DNA from: UBA8079 sp965205535 | GTDB taxonomy: Bacteria > Pseudomonadota > Alphaproteobacteria > UBA6615 | NCBI GenBank assembly: GCA_965205535.1 | Contig: CBDBHH010000005.1 | Coordinates: 3,348,001-3,412,000, forward strand | Length of the DNA stretch: 64,000 bases | Reading direction: 5' to 3' | Shown: positions 1 to 8,753 of the stretch, piece by piece | How the letters are laid out: each line of letters opens with the position of its first letter | Numbering within the stretch: the stretch's first letter is position 1 | The notes under the pieces: model-generated | Database searches by the model: none | Seen by the model: only the letters and a program-made list of their open reading frames with translations | What the model was told of the DNA's origin: nothing | Program-made: the position numbers and the translations under genes

Positions 1-151
1 AAGGTCGTTCAGGTCGCGCGCCATGTTCCAGCTTCAGGGGCCAACGATCAGGGCCCACGTCGGGTATCGGCCTCGTGGGCCGGTCTCGCTAAAGTCGGCG
101 GAGCCTATTGAAAATGCATATCAGTCGCAACCGAGTGCATTCCGGCGACAC
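1..151. other. Intergenic edge downstream of scpB
   Basis: No gene is convincing here. An ATG on the minus strand at 24 opens a frame (M A R D L N D L) that runs off the window edge and could be the next gene, but it has no clear Shine-Dalgarno and I do not recognise it. An 8-bp inverted repeat (52-59 with 74-81) could form a hairpin between scpB and whatever follows, but it has no T-run. Confidence 0.3.
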
Positions 152-916
152 CTAGGTCCCCGTTTCGCCCTCACGGACCGCTTCGCCGTCTTCCTGGACC
201 TCTGCCTCGAATTCACCGCCAGCGTGGGCTTCGTCCTCAGGCGCAAGGGGCTCGTCCATTTCCGGATCGGCTTCGTCCTGGCCGGTCATCGAATCAAATG
301 GAAGCTCGTCTGTTTGCGCCGTCGAGGCATAAATGCTGACGGCCGGCCGTGAATCAATCAGTCCGGCAGACTTGAGCTCCTGGATACCCGGCAGTTCCTT
401 CACGCTTTCGAGCCCGAAATGGGACAGGAACGTTTCGGTCGTAACCCAGGTCAGTGGTTGGCCCGGAGAATTGCGGCGGCGCCCCGGTTTGATCCAGTTG
501 GCTTCGAACAGGGCGTCCATGGTGCCTTTGCTCAGGCTGACACCGCGAATTTCCTCGATTTCCGGGCGTGTGACCGGTTGGTGATAGGCGATCACCGCGA
601 GTGTTTCGTGGGCGGCGCGTGACAAACGGCGTTGAGATTCACGTTCGATCTTGAGCTTGTCGGCCAGGTCGGGTGCGGTGCGGAGCACCCACTTTCCGGC
701 AACACTGATCAGGTTGATGCCCCGACCGGCATAGAGCCGCTGCAATTCGTCCAGAAGAGCAGGAATATCGGTACCCTTCGGCAACTGGGCCGCGATTGAC
801 GCCTCGTCGAGAGGTTCCACCGCTGCGAAGAGAACCGCTTCGGCCAGGCGTAACTGCTCAGTGTGTTCGTCCGGTTCCAGTTCAGGATTGATCGTCAAGG
901 GATTCGCCCCCTTCAT
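152..916 (-). CDS. scpB: Segregation and condensation protein B
   Basis: ScpB dimers bind the kleisin ScpA and modulate the SMC condensin that organises and separates daughter chromosomes. The protein shows the family winged-helix repeats, with the typical stretches LRLAEAVLFAA, LSRAAHETLAVIAYHQPVTRPEIEEIRG and WVTTETFLSHFGL, then an acidic low-complexity tail of about 60 residues rich in Glu, Asp and Ala. The gene overlaps the end of scpA, so translation is probably coupled. The start is uncertain: ATG at 916 gives 254 aa, ATG at 940 adds eight residues, and a TTG near 898 would also work. A longer frame up to 1012 lies inside scpA and is unlikely. The family assignment is secure. Confidence 0.93.
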   Translation of the reverse strand: MKGANPLTINPELEPDEHTEQLRLAEAVLFAAVEPLDEASIAAQLPKGTDIPALLDELQRLYAGRGINLISVAGKWVLRTAPDLADKLKIERESQRRLSRAAHETLAVIAYHQPVTRPEIEEIRGVSLSKGTMDALFEANWIKPGRRRNSPGQPLTWVTTETFLSHFGLESVKELPGIQELKSAGLIDSRPAVSIYASTAQTDELPFDSMTGQDEADPEMDEPLAPEDEAHAGGEFEAEVQEDGEAVREGETGT

Positions 917-1733
917 TCGCTGGCGTGGGAAGTTCGTCATCGGGTCTGCGTCGGAAGAAAATCGGCCCGAACCTGCCGTCCTGACGGATCTGGGCATGTC
1001 CGTCGCGCACAAGCTCCAGGCTGGCCGCGAACGTCGCGGCGATGGCGGCGCGTTTCGGCAACCCCTCGTGCAGGCCTTCGGGCAGAAAACTCAACAGCGT
1101 GGCCCATTCCGGTGCGTGGCCGAGCACCCCGCGCAGGCGGCCGAGCGCATCATCCATAGAGAACAGCTCGAATTGCTGGATCGTCAGCGTTTCGGCCTTG
1201 CCGCGCCGGTTGATCGCGCCATACGCATCCAGCATCTCGAACAGGGACGCCTCGTAAACCGGATGCGTGATCACACGGATACCCTCCGGCGCGCCACGAT
1301 CAAACACGTCACGGCCCAGCAAGGGGCGTGCAAACAGGGTTTCGGCTGCGGTTCGCATCGCCTCGATCCGCTGCAGCTGATACTGCAAGGCGGCGGCCAT
1401 CTCGGCGGCCGTCGGTTCGTCTTCGCTTTCCTCGCTGGGCAGCAACAGCCGGGATTTCAAATAGGCGAGCCACGCCGCCATGACGAGATAGTCGGCGGCA
1501 ATTTCCAGGCGCAACTGACGGGCCGACTGGATGAATTCGAGATACTGCTCGGCGAGCGCCAGGACCGATATCTTCGTGAGATCGACCTTCTGGTCTCGCG
1601 CCAGTGCCAATAGCAGATCCAGCGGCCCCTCGAATCCCTCGAGATTAACGACGAGCGCGTGCTCGGACGCTTCGACCTGCCCGGCCTGATGGTCCGGCAC
1701 CGGTTGTTCGAAGTTCTCGCTGGTTTCGCTCAT
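882..1733 (-). CDS. scpA: Segregation and condensation protein A
   Basis: ScpA is the kleisin subunit that bridges the SMC heads in bacterial condensin. The 283-aa product has a short acidic N-terminal tail and then the signature FEGPLDLLLALARDQKVDL, followed by the helical middle (AADYLVMAAWLAYLKSRLLLP) and a C-terminal winged helix containing SFLPEGL. The ATG overlaps the stop of the upstream M50 protease gene as ATGA, and its own end overlaps scpB, so nagZ, the protease, scpA and scpB read as one leftward operon. Length and motifs are normal. Confidence 0.96.
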   Translation of the reverse strand: MSETSENFEQPVPDHQAGQVEASEHALVVNLEGFEGPLDLLLALARDQKVDLTKISVLALAEQYLEFIQSARQLRLEIAADYLVMAAWLAYLKSRLLLPSEESEDEPTAAEMAAALQYQLQRIEAMRTAAETLFARPLLGRDVFDRGAPEGIRVITHPVYEASLFEMLDAYGAINRRGKAETLTIQQFELFSMDDALGRLRGVLGHAPEWATLLSFLPEGLHEGLPKRAAIAATFAASLELVRDGHAQIRQDGRFGPIFFRRRPDDELPTPANEGGESLDDQS

Positions 1734-2413
1734 ATCAGGCCGACGCCATGCAGTAGGATCCCACGCAGGAATTCAAGCGGTCCGAGAACGAGCCAACGAA
1801 AAATGTTGAGGTCGGTCCCAAGCTGCCGCCCGAGTATCGGCAGAATAAAGATCAGCCCGATCAGAATAAACAAACCGTAGCGCTCGAGCCGCGCGAGCTG
1901 GATGGCAAGCGGTCGCGGCAGGATACCGACCGCCACCCGGCCGCCATCCAAAGGCGGCAGCGGCATCATGTTAAATATCGCCAGCAACAGGTTGATATTT
2001 ATGGAATTAATTAGGTTTCGGCCGAGCCATTCGCCGAATGTCGGACCGAAGAATGGCAGTAAATGCAGGGCCAGAGCGGAGACTATCGCGAGCCCGATAT
2101 TGATCGCCGGACCGGCAGCCGCGACCAGCACCATGTCGCGTCGCGGGCGGCCGAGTCGGCCAAAAATGACCGGAACCGGCTTTGCCCAGCCGAAAAGGAT
2201 GCCGCCCGCAGATATCAGTATCGCCGGTAAAACGATGGTTCCGAAGGGGTCGATATGCGCCAGCGGGTTAAATGTAACCCGTCCCAGACGCTTGGCCGTA
2301 TCGTCGCCGAGCTTCCAGGCGGCCCAGCCATGGGCGGCTTCGTGCATGGTAATCGCGAGCAGGACCGGGATCACCCAGATGGACGCAAGGAACAGGATAT
2401 CGTCGATGTTCAA
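1730..2413 (-). CDS. M50 (site-2) zinc metalloprotease, membrane protein
   Basis: A 227-aa multi-pass inner-membrane protein of the short site-2 protease type that cleaves substrates within the membrane. The zinc motif HEAAH (HEXXH) lies in the first transmembrane segment, and the second metal site is in PLPPLDGG. It has about six hydrophobic segments and no PDZ domain. I place the start at TTG 2413, four bases after the nagZ stop, because the next upstream Met (2476) lies inside nagZ and its extra residues are unlike the family. It sits between nagZ and scpA. Its substrate cannot be read from sequence. Confidence 0.88.
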   Translation of the reverse strand: MNIDDILFLASIWVIPVLLAITMHEAAHGWAAWKLGDDTAKRLGRVTFNPLAHIDPFGTIVLPAILISAGGILFGWAKPVPVIFGRLGRPRRDMVLVAAAGPAINIGLAIVSALALHLLPFFGPTFGEWLGRNLINSININLLLAIFNMMPLPPLDGGRVAVGILPRPLAIQLARLERYGLFILIGLIFILPILGRQLGTDLNIFRWLVLGPLEFLRGILLHGVGLI

Positions 2414-2417
2414 ATGA

Positions 2418-3437
2418 TCAGGTCCCGTTGTCGAACTGGGTGGCCAGAGTCTCGGCGAGTGCCTCGATATCTGCACCTTCAGGCTTTTGACGTGCCGCCC
2501 GTGCCCGTGTCCAGCGGCTTTCAGACGATTGTGAAAGGCTGGTGACAGCGCCGGACAGCTCGATCATCTCCGAAAGCACGCCCGAACAGTGCAAAACCGC
2601 ATCACATCCCGCGTCGAGCGCCGCTGCGGCACGTATCGCAGCGGTGCCATCCAGCGCCTCCATGGTGATGTCGTCGGTGAACAGAAAGCCTTCAAAACCG
2701 ATCTCGCCTCGGATCAACGTCTCGACCACGACCGGTGAAACGGTTCCGGGGCGCTCGGTATCGACCGCGGCATACACGACATGAGCCGACATCCCGAGCG
2801 GCAGATGGTTCAGCAAACGGAATGCGGCAAAATCCTGCTCGCGGAGCGTCGCGAGGTCCGCGCGGACGCTCGGGAGTTCCTTGTGACTATCGACGGCGCC
2901 GCGCCCGTGGCCGGGCAAATGCTTAATCACCGGCAGGCAGCCTTCCCGCATGAGACCGCGCGCCATGGCCCCGCCAAGCAAAGCAACAGTTTGCGGGTCG
3001 GCAGCGTAAGCGCGATTGCCGATCGCATCCGTCGTCTCCGGCAGGCCCAGGTCCAGGACCGGCGCGCAATCGACGTCGATGCCGAGATCACCCAACATGG
3101 CACCAAACATGCGCCCGACATCCTCGGCGACGGAAACACCCAGTTCGGGTTCGCGGTCATACAGGTCTGTGATTTCTCGTGCGGCAGGTGCAAACGGCCA
3201 GTGAGGCGGACGGAGCCGCATGACACGTCCCCCTTCCTGGTCGATCATGACCGGCGCATCGTCCCGGTCGACCACATCGCGCAATTCCGCGGTGAGTGCA
3301 CGAATGCCGGACGCATCGGTGCAATTTCGGGCAAACAGGATGAAACCGAGCGGGTTTGCGTCACGAAAGAACGCGCGTTCATCCGCCGTCAGACGGCTCC
3401 CGGATAGTCCATAGACGACCGCGTTGGGTGTAGTCAT
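2418..3437 (-). CDS. nagZ: Beta-N-acetylhexosaminidase (family 3 glycosidase)
   Basis: NagZ removes N-acetylglucosamine from anhydromuropeptides during cytoplasmic cell-wall recycling. The 339-aa sequence has the GH3 motif KHLPGHGRGAVDSHKELP, containing the His-Asp dyad typical of NagZ, and the nucleophile region FLFTDDITMEAL. No signal peptide is seen, which fits a cytosolic enzyme. It lies between the SPOR-domain gene upstream and the M50 protease downstream, the usual alphaproteobacterial neighbourhood ahead of scpA-scpB. Length is typical. Confidence 0.95.
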   Translation of the reverse strand: MTTPNAVVYGLSGSRLTADERAFFRDANPLGFILFARNCTDASGIRALTAELRDVVDRDDAPVMIDQEGGRVMRLRPPHWPFAPAAREITDLYDREPELGVSVAEDVGRMFGAMLGDLGIDVDCAPVLDLGLPETTDAIGNRAYAADPQTVALLGGAMARGLMREGCLPVIKHLPGHGRGAVDSHKELPSVRADLATLREQDFAAFRLLNHLPLGMSAHVVYAAVDTERPGTVSPVVVETLIRGEIGFEGFLFTDDITMEALDGTAAIRAAAALDAGCDAVLHCSGVLSEMIELSGAVTSLSQSSESRWTRARAARQKPEGADIEALAETLATQFDNGT

Positions 3438-3452
3438 GCCATCAAGCGACGT

Positions 3453-4391
3453 TCAGGGCGCAACGATGAGGCAATCCTGATTGCGGCTCTTCAGTTTGCC
3501 ACAGAGGCCGCTCGCGGCAGCGCGATCAGTCAGCGGCCCAGCCTGGATGCGAAAGAAAGTGCCACGATCGAGTTTTACGGTCTGAACGTTGAGGGCGAGT
3601 TGACCCAAAAGATCGTCATTGCGCTTTTTCAGCCTGTCCCATTCCGACAGCGCCCGTTCCCGGCTGGATACAGCTGCCAACTGAATACGCCATGCATTCG
3701 CCGGCGCAACAGCAGGTTTCGGGGCAACAGTAGGTGTCGGCGTTGCAACCGGCGCCGGGGGTTGGGCGACGGCAACCGTTTTCTCGGGCGCTGGTGGCGG
3801 TGGCGGCGGTGGTGCCGCCACAACCACTTCCGGCGGGCTCGGCGGTGTCACTGCTGCGGTCGTCGGCGCAGGTGCCGGCTCCGGTTCTGCGGCCTTGACG
3901 ATCGTCTCCACGTTGGACTCCACGTTGGCCACCACATTCGGCTCTTCCGCCGGCGTTTCATTTGCGGCTTGCGCCGGGGCCTGTGTTTGCACCTCTGCCG
4001 GCGTTGCCTGGACTTCAGCCGGCACGGGTTCCACGACCGGCGCCCGGGGCCGTTCTGCCGGTTCCTCGGGTGGTGGCAAAAGGCGTTCGACCGGTTCCTC
4101 AATCTGCCCGGGGGCAAGACGCCCGAAGACCAGCTTGTCCTGATGGGGCACGTTCAGTCCCCCGCGCTCTGTGGGTTCCCGCTTGATGGGCTCTTCCCGG
4201 GCCGTGATGACCGGCGCCGCATCTTCGGCACCCGAACGGATGCCCTGCTGGTAGGCAAACCAGACAACACCCGCCAGAGCAACCACACCAATCGTGATTG
4301 CGCTTACGGCAAAGATTTTTGCGAGCGGTCCCAGACCTCGCCGGGGTTCCATGTAGATGTCGCCCGGGCCGATAATCTCTGGATCGCTCAT
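3453..4391 (-). CDS. SPOR-domain cell-division protein
   Basis: A 312-aa bitopic inner-membrane protein. A short cytoplasmic N-terminus is followed by one membrane helix at about residues 22-46 (LAKIFAVSAITIGVVALAGVVWFAY). Next comes a long linker very rich in Pro, Ala, Glu and Val, including a run of eight prolines, and then a C-terminal SPOR domain from about residue 230 (AWRIQLAAVSSRERALSEWDR to the end). SPOR domains bind glycan strands lacking stem peptides at the septum. It lies seven bases downstream of argS and upstream of nagZ, an arrangement seen widely in alphaproteobacteria. Confidence 0.92.
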   Translation of the reverse strand: MSDPEIIGPGDIYMEPRRGLGPLAKIFAVSAITIGVVALAGVVWFAYQQGIRSGAEDAAPVITAREEPIKREPTERGGLNVPHQDKLVFGRLAPGQIEEPVERLLPPPEEPAERPRAPVVEPVPAEVQATPAEVQTQAPAQAANETPAEEPNVVANVESNVETIVKAAEPEPAPAPTTAAVTPPSPPEVVVAAPPPPPPPAPEKTVAVAQPPAPVATPTPTVAPKPAVAPANAWRIQLAAVSSRERALSEWDRLKKRNDDLLGQLALNVQTVKLDRGTFFRIQAGPLTDRAAASGLCGKLKSRNQDCLIVAP

Positions 4392-4398
4392 TCATGCC

Positions 4399-6159
4399 TC
4401 ATTCGCGCAATTCGTCGACCGGGGTCACCCCCATGACGGCCAGTCCCGATGCCACAACCGCCCGTACGGCGAAAACCAACGCCATGCGGGCGCGCGTAAC
4501 ATCCACATCGTTGGCAACCACAAACCGCAATCCCGGCTCTCCGCGGGCCTTGCTCCACAGCGCGTGAAACGCCGCGGCAAGGTCATAGAGATAAAACGCC
4601 AGGCGGTGCGGTTCATGGGCCTCGGCCGCGCCTTCCACGGTGCGGGGCCACGCCGCCAGCAGCCTGATCAACGCAAGCTCATCTGAGTCGGTCAAGCGAG
4701 CCAGATCGGCGTCCTTCAACGTTTCGATGCCGAAATCCGCGTCCGGAAATGCCTCGGCGGCCATGCGGGCGACGGAATGGGTCCGCGCATGCGCGTACTG
4801 AACATAGAACACCGGATTGTCGCGGCTCTGCTCGCGTACCTTGATCAGGTCAAAGTCCAGCGGCGCATCGTTCTTGCGCGTCAGCATGATGAACCGAATG
4901 ACATCCTTGCCCACGGCATCGGCGAGATCGCGTAATGTCACGAAATTGCCCGAGCGTTTGGACATTTTCGCAGGTTCACCGTCTTCCAGCAGCCGCACCA
5001 TCTGGCAAAGTTTCACGTCGATTTCTGCTTCGCCATCGGTCAAGGCCTTAACCCCGGCGCCAACGCGTTTGACGTAACCGCCATGATCAGCGCCCCAGAC
5101 ATCGATCAGGTTGGGAAACCCGCGCCGGTACTTGTCCTGGTGATAGGCGAGATCGCTGGCGAAATAGGTCCAGGATCCATCGGATTTCCTGAGCGGCCGG
5201 TCCGTGTCGTCACCGAAGTCACTTGCCCGGAACAGCGTTTGAGGTCGCTCTTCCCAATCGTCGGGCAGTTTTCCCTTCGGGGGTTCCAGCACGCCCTCAT
5301 AAATCAGGCCTGCATCATCGAGGGTTTTCATGACGGCATCGACGCCGCCCGCCTCGACGAGCGCGCGTTCGGATGAAAACTCGTCATGCCGTATGTTCAG
5401 GACACCCAGATCGTCGCGGATCAGGTCCATCATGGCCACGACCGAGAATGTCCGAAATTCCGGGAGCCAATCGGCCTCTTCGGAGCCCTGCCACTTGTCG
5501 CCGTCCCGTGCGGCGAGCGCCTGGCCAACCGGCACGAGATAGTCCCCGGGATACAGCCCTTCAGGAATCTCGCCAATGTCGTCGCCCAGTGCCTCGCGGT
5601 AGCGCAGATAGGCCGACCGTGCGAGCACATCCACCTGGGAGCCCGCATCATTGATGTAATACTCGCGGGTCACCGCGTATCCGGCCTTGGCGAGCAGCGA
5701 GGCCAGCACATCGCCCACCACCGCGCCGCGGGCATGCCCCACATGCAGCGGCCCGGTCGGGTTTGCAGATACATACTCGACATTGACCGGTTGCCCCTGC
5801 CCGAGGCCGCTTTCACCGTAGGCTTCACCGGCTTTGAGAATGCCGACGAGCAATTCCTGCCAATAGGCGTCGCTCAGACGAAGGTTGATGAAACCGGGGC
5901 CCGCGACGTCGACAGAATCGACCGAATCCTGCGTGCGGAGGCGCTCGGCCAGGGTCTCGGCGAGATCACGCGGCTTAAGCCCCGCCGGCTTGGCCAGCAC
6001 CATGGCTGCATTGGTCGCCAGGTCGCCATGGCTCGCATCACGCGGCGGATCGACGCTCACTCGCGCGCCGTTGGTTCCATCCGGCAGAGTGCCGTCGGCC
6101 ACAAGAGATTCAATTTCTGATTCAACGATCGCCTTGAAGGCACTGAAAACATTCATCAA
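4399..6159 (-). CDS. argS: Arginyl-tRNA synthetase
   Basis: Charges tRNA-Arg with arginine. The 586-aa class I synthetase has an N-terminal Add-1 domain, the HIGH-type motif as HVGH at about residues 139-142 (ANPTGPLHVGHARGA), a KMSKS-like AKMSKRSGN, and the C-terminal DALR helical bundle. The first two codons are both Met, so either could start it. Its end is seven bases before the SPOR gene, and its start overlaps the dgt stop by four bases, so dgt-argS-SPOR form one leftward unit. Confidence 0.97.
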   Translation of the reverse strand: MMNVFSAFKAIVESEIESLVADGTLPDGTNGARVSVDPPRDASHGDLATNAAMVLAKPAGLKPRDLAETLAERLRTQDSVDSVDVAGPGFINLRLSDAYWQELLVGILKAGEAYGESGLGQGQPVNVEYVSANPTGPLHVGHARGAVVGDVLASLLAKAGYAVTREYYINDAGSQVDVLARSAYLRYREALGDDIGEIPEGLYPGDYLVPVGQALAARDGDKWQGSEEADWLPEFRTFSVVAMMDLIRDDLGVLNIRHDEFSSERALVEAGGVDAVMKTLDDAGLIYEGVLEPPKGKLPDDWEERPQTLFRASDFGDDTDRPLRKSDGSWTYFASDLAYHQDKYRRGFPNLIDVWGADHGGYVKRVGAGVKALTDGEAEIDVKLCQMVRLLEDGEPAKMSKRSGNFVTLRDLADAVGKDVIRFIMLTRKNDAPLDFDLIKVREQSRDNPVFYVQYAHARTHSVARMAAEAFPDADFGIETLKDADLARLTDSDELALIRLLAAWPRTVEGAAEAHEPHRLAFYLYDLAAAFHALWSKARGEPGLRFVVANDVDVTRARMALVFAVRAVVASGLAVMGVTPVDELRE

Positions 6160-7391
6160 AGAACTTCCGGATCAAACAATTTGCGATGCAGCTCAAGCGC
6201 ATAGCGATCGGTCATGCCGGCGATGTAATCGGCGATCATCCGCGCCCGCCCAGCCTCGTCCTTGGCCTCGGCACGCGCGCGCCATTCGGTCGGCAACAGT
6301 TCCGGTTCGTGAAACAGCAATTCGAACATCTCGGCGACCACGCGGCGCGCCTTGGACGTCATGCGGTTCACCCGGTGGTGTCGGTACATGTTTTCAAGCA
6401 AATAGGATTTCACCGCCCGGTCGGACTCATGGATTTCCGGCGAGAATGCCACAACCGCATGATCGAGGGACCTGACCTCTTCGGGTGAGCCCGGATCGGC
6501 ATCGGCAAGACGGCGTCGCGTCTCGGCGAGAACATCCGACACCATTGTGCCGATAATCTTGCTGATACCCGCGTGAATCAGCCGCGGGCGGTCGAGATCG
6601 CCATGTTCTTCCATCACAGCTTTGAAGGCAGGCCCCACCAGCGGCACGTCCGCGATGTCTTCGAGGTCGAACAGGCCCGCCCGCAAGCCATCGTCGATGT
6701 CGTGGCTGTTATAGGCGATATCGTCCGAAATCGCGGCGACCTGCGCTTCTGCACCCGCGTAGGTATCGAGTTCGAGATCGTGGTCCGCGACATATTCCTG
6801 GATCGCGGCCGGCATCGCCCGGTCGCTGTCGGCGAAGTGACCCGTGAGCGGCCCGTTATGCTTGACCACGCCTTCGAGGGTCTCCCAGGTCAGGTTGAGC
6901 CCGTCGAAGGTCGGATAGCGTTCTTCCAGCTTGGTCAGGATGCGCAGGGTCTGGGCGTTGTGGTCGAACCCGCCGAACGGCGCCATGGCCGCATCGAGCG
7001 CATCTTCACCGGCATGGCCGAACGGCGTGTGGCCAAAATCATGGGCCAGCGCCAGCGCCTCGGCGAGATCCTCGTTCAGCCCCAGTGCGCGCGCCACGGT
7101 GCGTGCGATCTGTGCGACTTCCAGCGAATGGGTCAGCCGTGTCCGGTAATAGTCACCCTCGTGATAGACGAAGACCTGGGTCTTGTGCTTCAGGCGGCGA
7201 AACGCGCTCGAATGAATGATCCGGTCCCGGTCGCGCTGGTAGCAGCTGCGATAGCCGCTCTCGGGTTCGTCGTGGAGGCGTCCGCGCGTGGCCAGCGGAT
7301 CACAGGCATAGGGCGCCAGGACGGCTCCGAATTGTTCGGGTCCGGCGGGCGACAGCCTCAGGTCTGCGGGCGATGCGGGCATATTCGGCAA
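6156..7391 (-). CDS. dgt: Deoxyguanosinetriphosphate triphosphohydrolase-like protein
   Basis: An HD-domain dNTP triphosphohydrolase, which releases tripolyphosphate from dNTPs and affects nucleotide pools. The 411-aa protein has the conserved N-terminal CYQRDRDRIIHSSAFRRLKHKTQVF block, the HD-domain histidines in TRLTHSLEVAQIAR and the metal motif AHDFGHTPFGHAGE. It overlaps argS downstream by four bases and is transcribed away from erpA; the 81-bp gap between them should hold both promoters. The family member common in alphaproteobacteria is usually named dGTPase-like, so strict dGTP preference is not shown. Confidence 0.93.
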   Translation of the reverse strand: MPNMPASPADLRLSPAGPEQFGAVLAPYACDPLATRGRLHDEPESGYRSCYQRDRDRIIHSSAFRRLKHKTQVFVYHEGDYYRTRLTHSLEVAQIARTVARALGLNEDLAEALALAHDFGHTPFGHAGEDALDAAMAPFGGFDHNAQTLRILTKLEERYPTFDGLNLTWETLEGVVKHNGPLTGHFADSDRAMPAAIQEYVADHDLELDTYAGAEAQVAAISDDIAYNSHDIDDGLRAGLFDLEDIADVPLVGPAFKAVMEEHGDLDRPRLIHAGISKIIGTMVSDVLAETRRRLADADPGSPEEVRSLDHAVVAFSPEIHESDRAVKSYLLENMYRHHRVNRMTSKARRVVAEMFELLFHEPELLPTEWRARAEAKDEAGRARMIADYIAGMTDRYALELHRKLFDPEVL

Positions 7392-7472
7392 ACTACGTGT
7401 GCGCGCCTTGAATGCAACGGAAAATTGACAAACCCTGTGACATGACTAAATAGCTGATATCGTTAAGGTGAA

Positions 7473-7850
7473 ATGGCAGACATGAGCGACACGACCACAT
7501 TGCAACCCGACTCCGCGCCCAAAGGCGTTGGCCTGAGCGAAAGTGCGATCGCGCAGCTGACGGGATTGTTCGAGACCGAGGCCCGCGAAGACCTTATGCT
7601 CCGCATCGTGGTCAACGGCGGCGGCTGCTCGGGTTTCACCTACGGGTTCGATTTCGACGACCAGATCAAGGACAACGACAAGACCTTCGAGACCGAGGGC
7701 GTGAAGGTCGTGGTCGACGACGCCTCCCTGGAGTTCATCGACGGCAGCGTCCTGAATTTCGTTGAATCTCTCGGCGGCAACCACTTCACGCTGGAGAACC
7801 CCAACGCCACGTCGTCCTGCGGTTGCGGTTCGTCTTTCTCTGTTTATTAG
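7473..7850 (+). CDS. erpA: A-type iron-sulfur cluster carrier
   Basis: An A-type carrier that accepts Fe-S clusters from the scaffold and delivers them to apoproteins. The 125-aa protein carries the three invariant cysteines: C52 in NGGGCSGFTYGF, and C116 and C118 in the C-terminal SCGCGSSFSV. A second Met four codons in (7482) is an equally possible start. It is divergent from dgt. The name erpA rather than iscA is inferred from the location away from an isc or suf operon, which is common for ErpA in alphaproteobacteria. Confidence 0.9.
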   Translation: MADMSDTTTLQPDSAPKGVGLSESAIAQLTGLFETEAREDLMLRIVVNGGGCSGFTYGFDFDDQIKDNDKTFETEGVKVVVDDASLEFIDGSVLNFVESLGGNHFTLENPNATSSCGCGSSFSVY

Positions 7851-7932
7851 ACCTGCGTTTCCTTTTTCCGTGATGTGCAACGCCCGTGGCAGGCATTAAA
7901 CTGCCGCCTCGTTCACATATTCGGTCGCCCGC

Positions 7933-8721
7933 ATGTCTCTGAAAATCGCCACCTGGAACGTCAACTCGATCAAGGCGCGGTTGCCTAACGTCCTCGACTG
8001 GCTCGAAGACGCCGCACCCGACGTGGCGTTGCTACAGGAAATCAAGACCGTCGATGAAAACTTCCCGGTCATGGAGATCGAGGAGCGTGGTTACAACTGC
8101 GCCATCCACGGCCAGAAGAGCTACAACGGCGTGGCGATCCTCTCGAAGCACCCCCTGAGCGACGTCACGACCGGCCTGCCCGGCGAAAAGGACGACGACC
8201 AGGCTCGTTATGTGGAGGCCTGGGTCGAGGCCGGTGACGACAGCGTGCGGGTCGCCTCGATCTACCTGCCCAACGGCAACCCGGTCGACACGGACAAATA
8301 TCCCTACAAGTTCAAATGGATGGACCGGCTGGCCACGCGGGCTCAGACACTGCTCCACAACGAGGAGCCGGTCGTGTTGGGGGGCGACTACAACGTCATC
8401 CAGGCCGATGGCGACTGCTACGACCCGGCTGCCTGGGCCAACGACGCGCTGTTCAAACCCGAGACCCGGGCGAAGTTCCGCACAATCCTGAACCTCGGCT
8501 ACACCGAGGCCTGGCGGACCCTGCACAACGAGACCCATGTCTATTCCTTCTGGGACTACCAGAAAGGCGCCTGGCAGAAAGACCACGGCATCCGCATCGA
8601 CCACCTGCTGCTGTCACCCCAGGCCGCCGACCGCCTGACCGCCTGCGAGATCGACAAGGGTCCGCGGGGCAAGGAAAAGGCTTCGGACCATACGCCCGTC
8701 TGGTGTGAGTTGACCGCCTGA
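7933..8721 (+). CDS. xthA: Exodeoxyribonuclease III (AP endonuclease)
   Basis: A 262-aa member of the exonuclease III/AP endonuclease family of base-excision repair. Visible motifs are WNVNSIKARL at the N-terminus, LLQEIKT (metal-binding Glu), GGDYNVI, and the C-terminal RIDHLLLS and SDHTPVW containing the catalytic Asp-His pair. Length matches the family. It stands alone, 82 bp after erpA and 32 bp before the first 2-oxoglutarate oxygenase gene. Confidence 0.96.
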   Translation: MSLKIATWNVNSIKARLPNVLDWLEDAAPDVALLQEIKTVDENFPVMEIEERGYNCAIHGQKSYNGVAILSKHPLSDVTTGLPGEKDDDQARYVEAWVEAGDDSVRVASIYLPNGNPVDTDKYPYKFKWMDRLATRAQTLLHNEEPVVLGGDYNVIQADGDCYDPAAWANDALFKPETRAKFRTILNLGYTEAWRTLHNETHVYSFWDYQKGAWQKDHGIRIDHLLLSPQAADRLTACEIDKGPRGKEKASDHTPVWCELTA

Positions 8722-8753
8722 CGCTATAGTCGGCACGTGATCAGGGGGATCCG

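Noticed and set aside
860..1613. 250-aa plus-strand frame over scpA/scpB
   Set aside because: Antisense shadow of two well-supported genes with strong family motifs.
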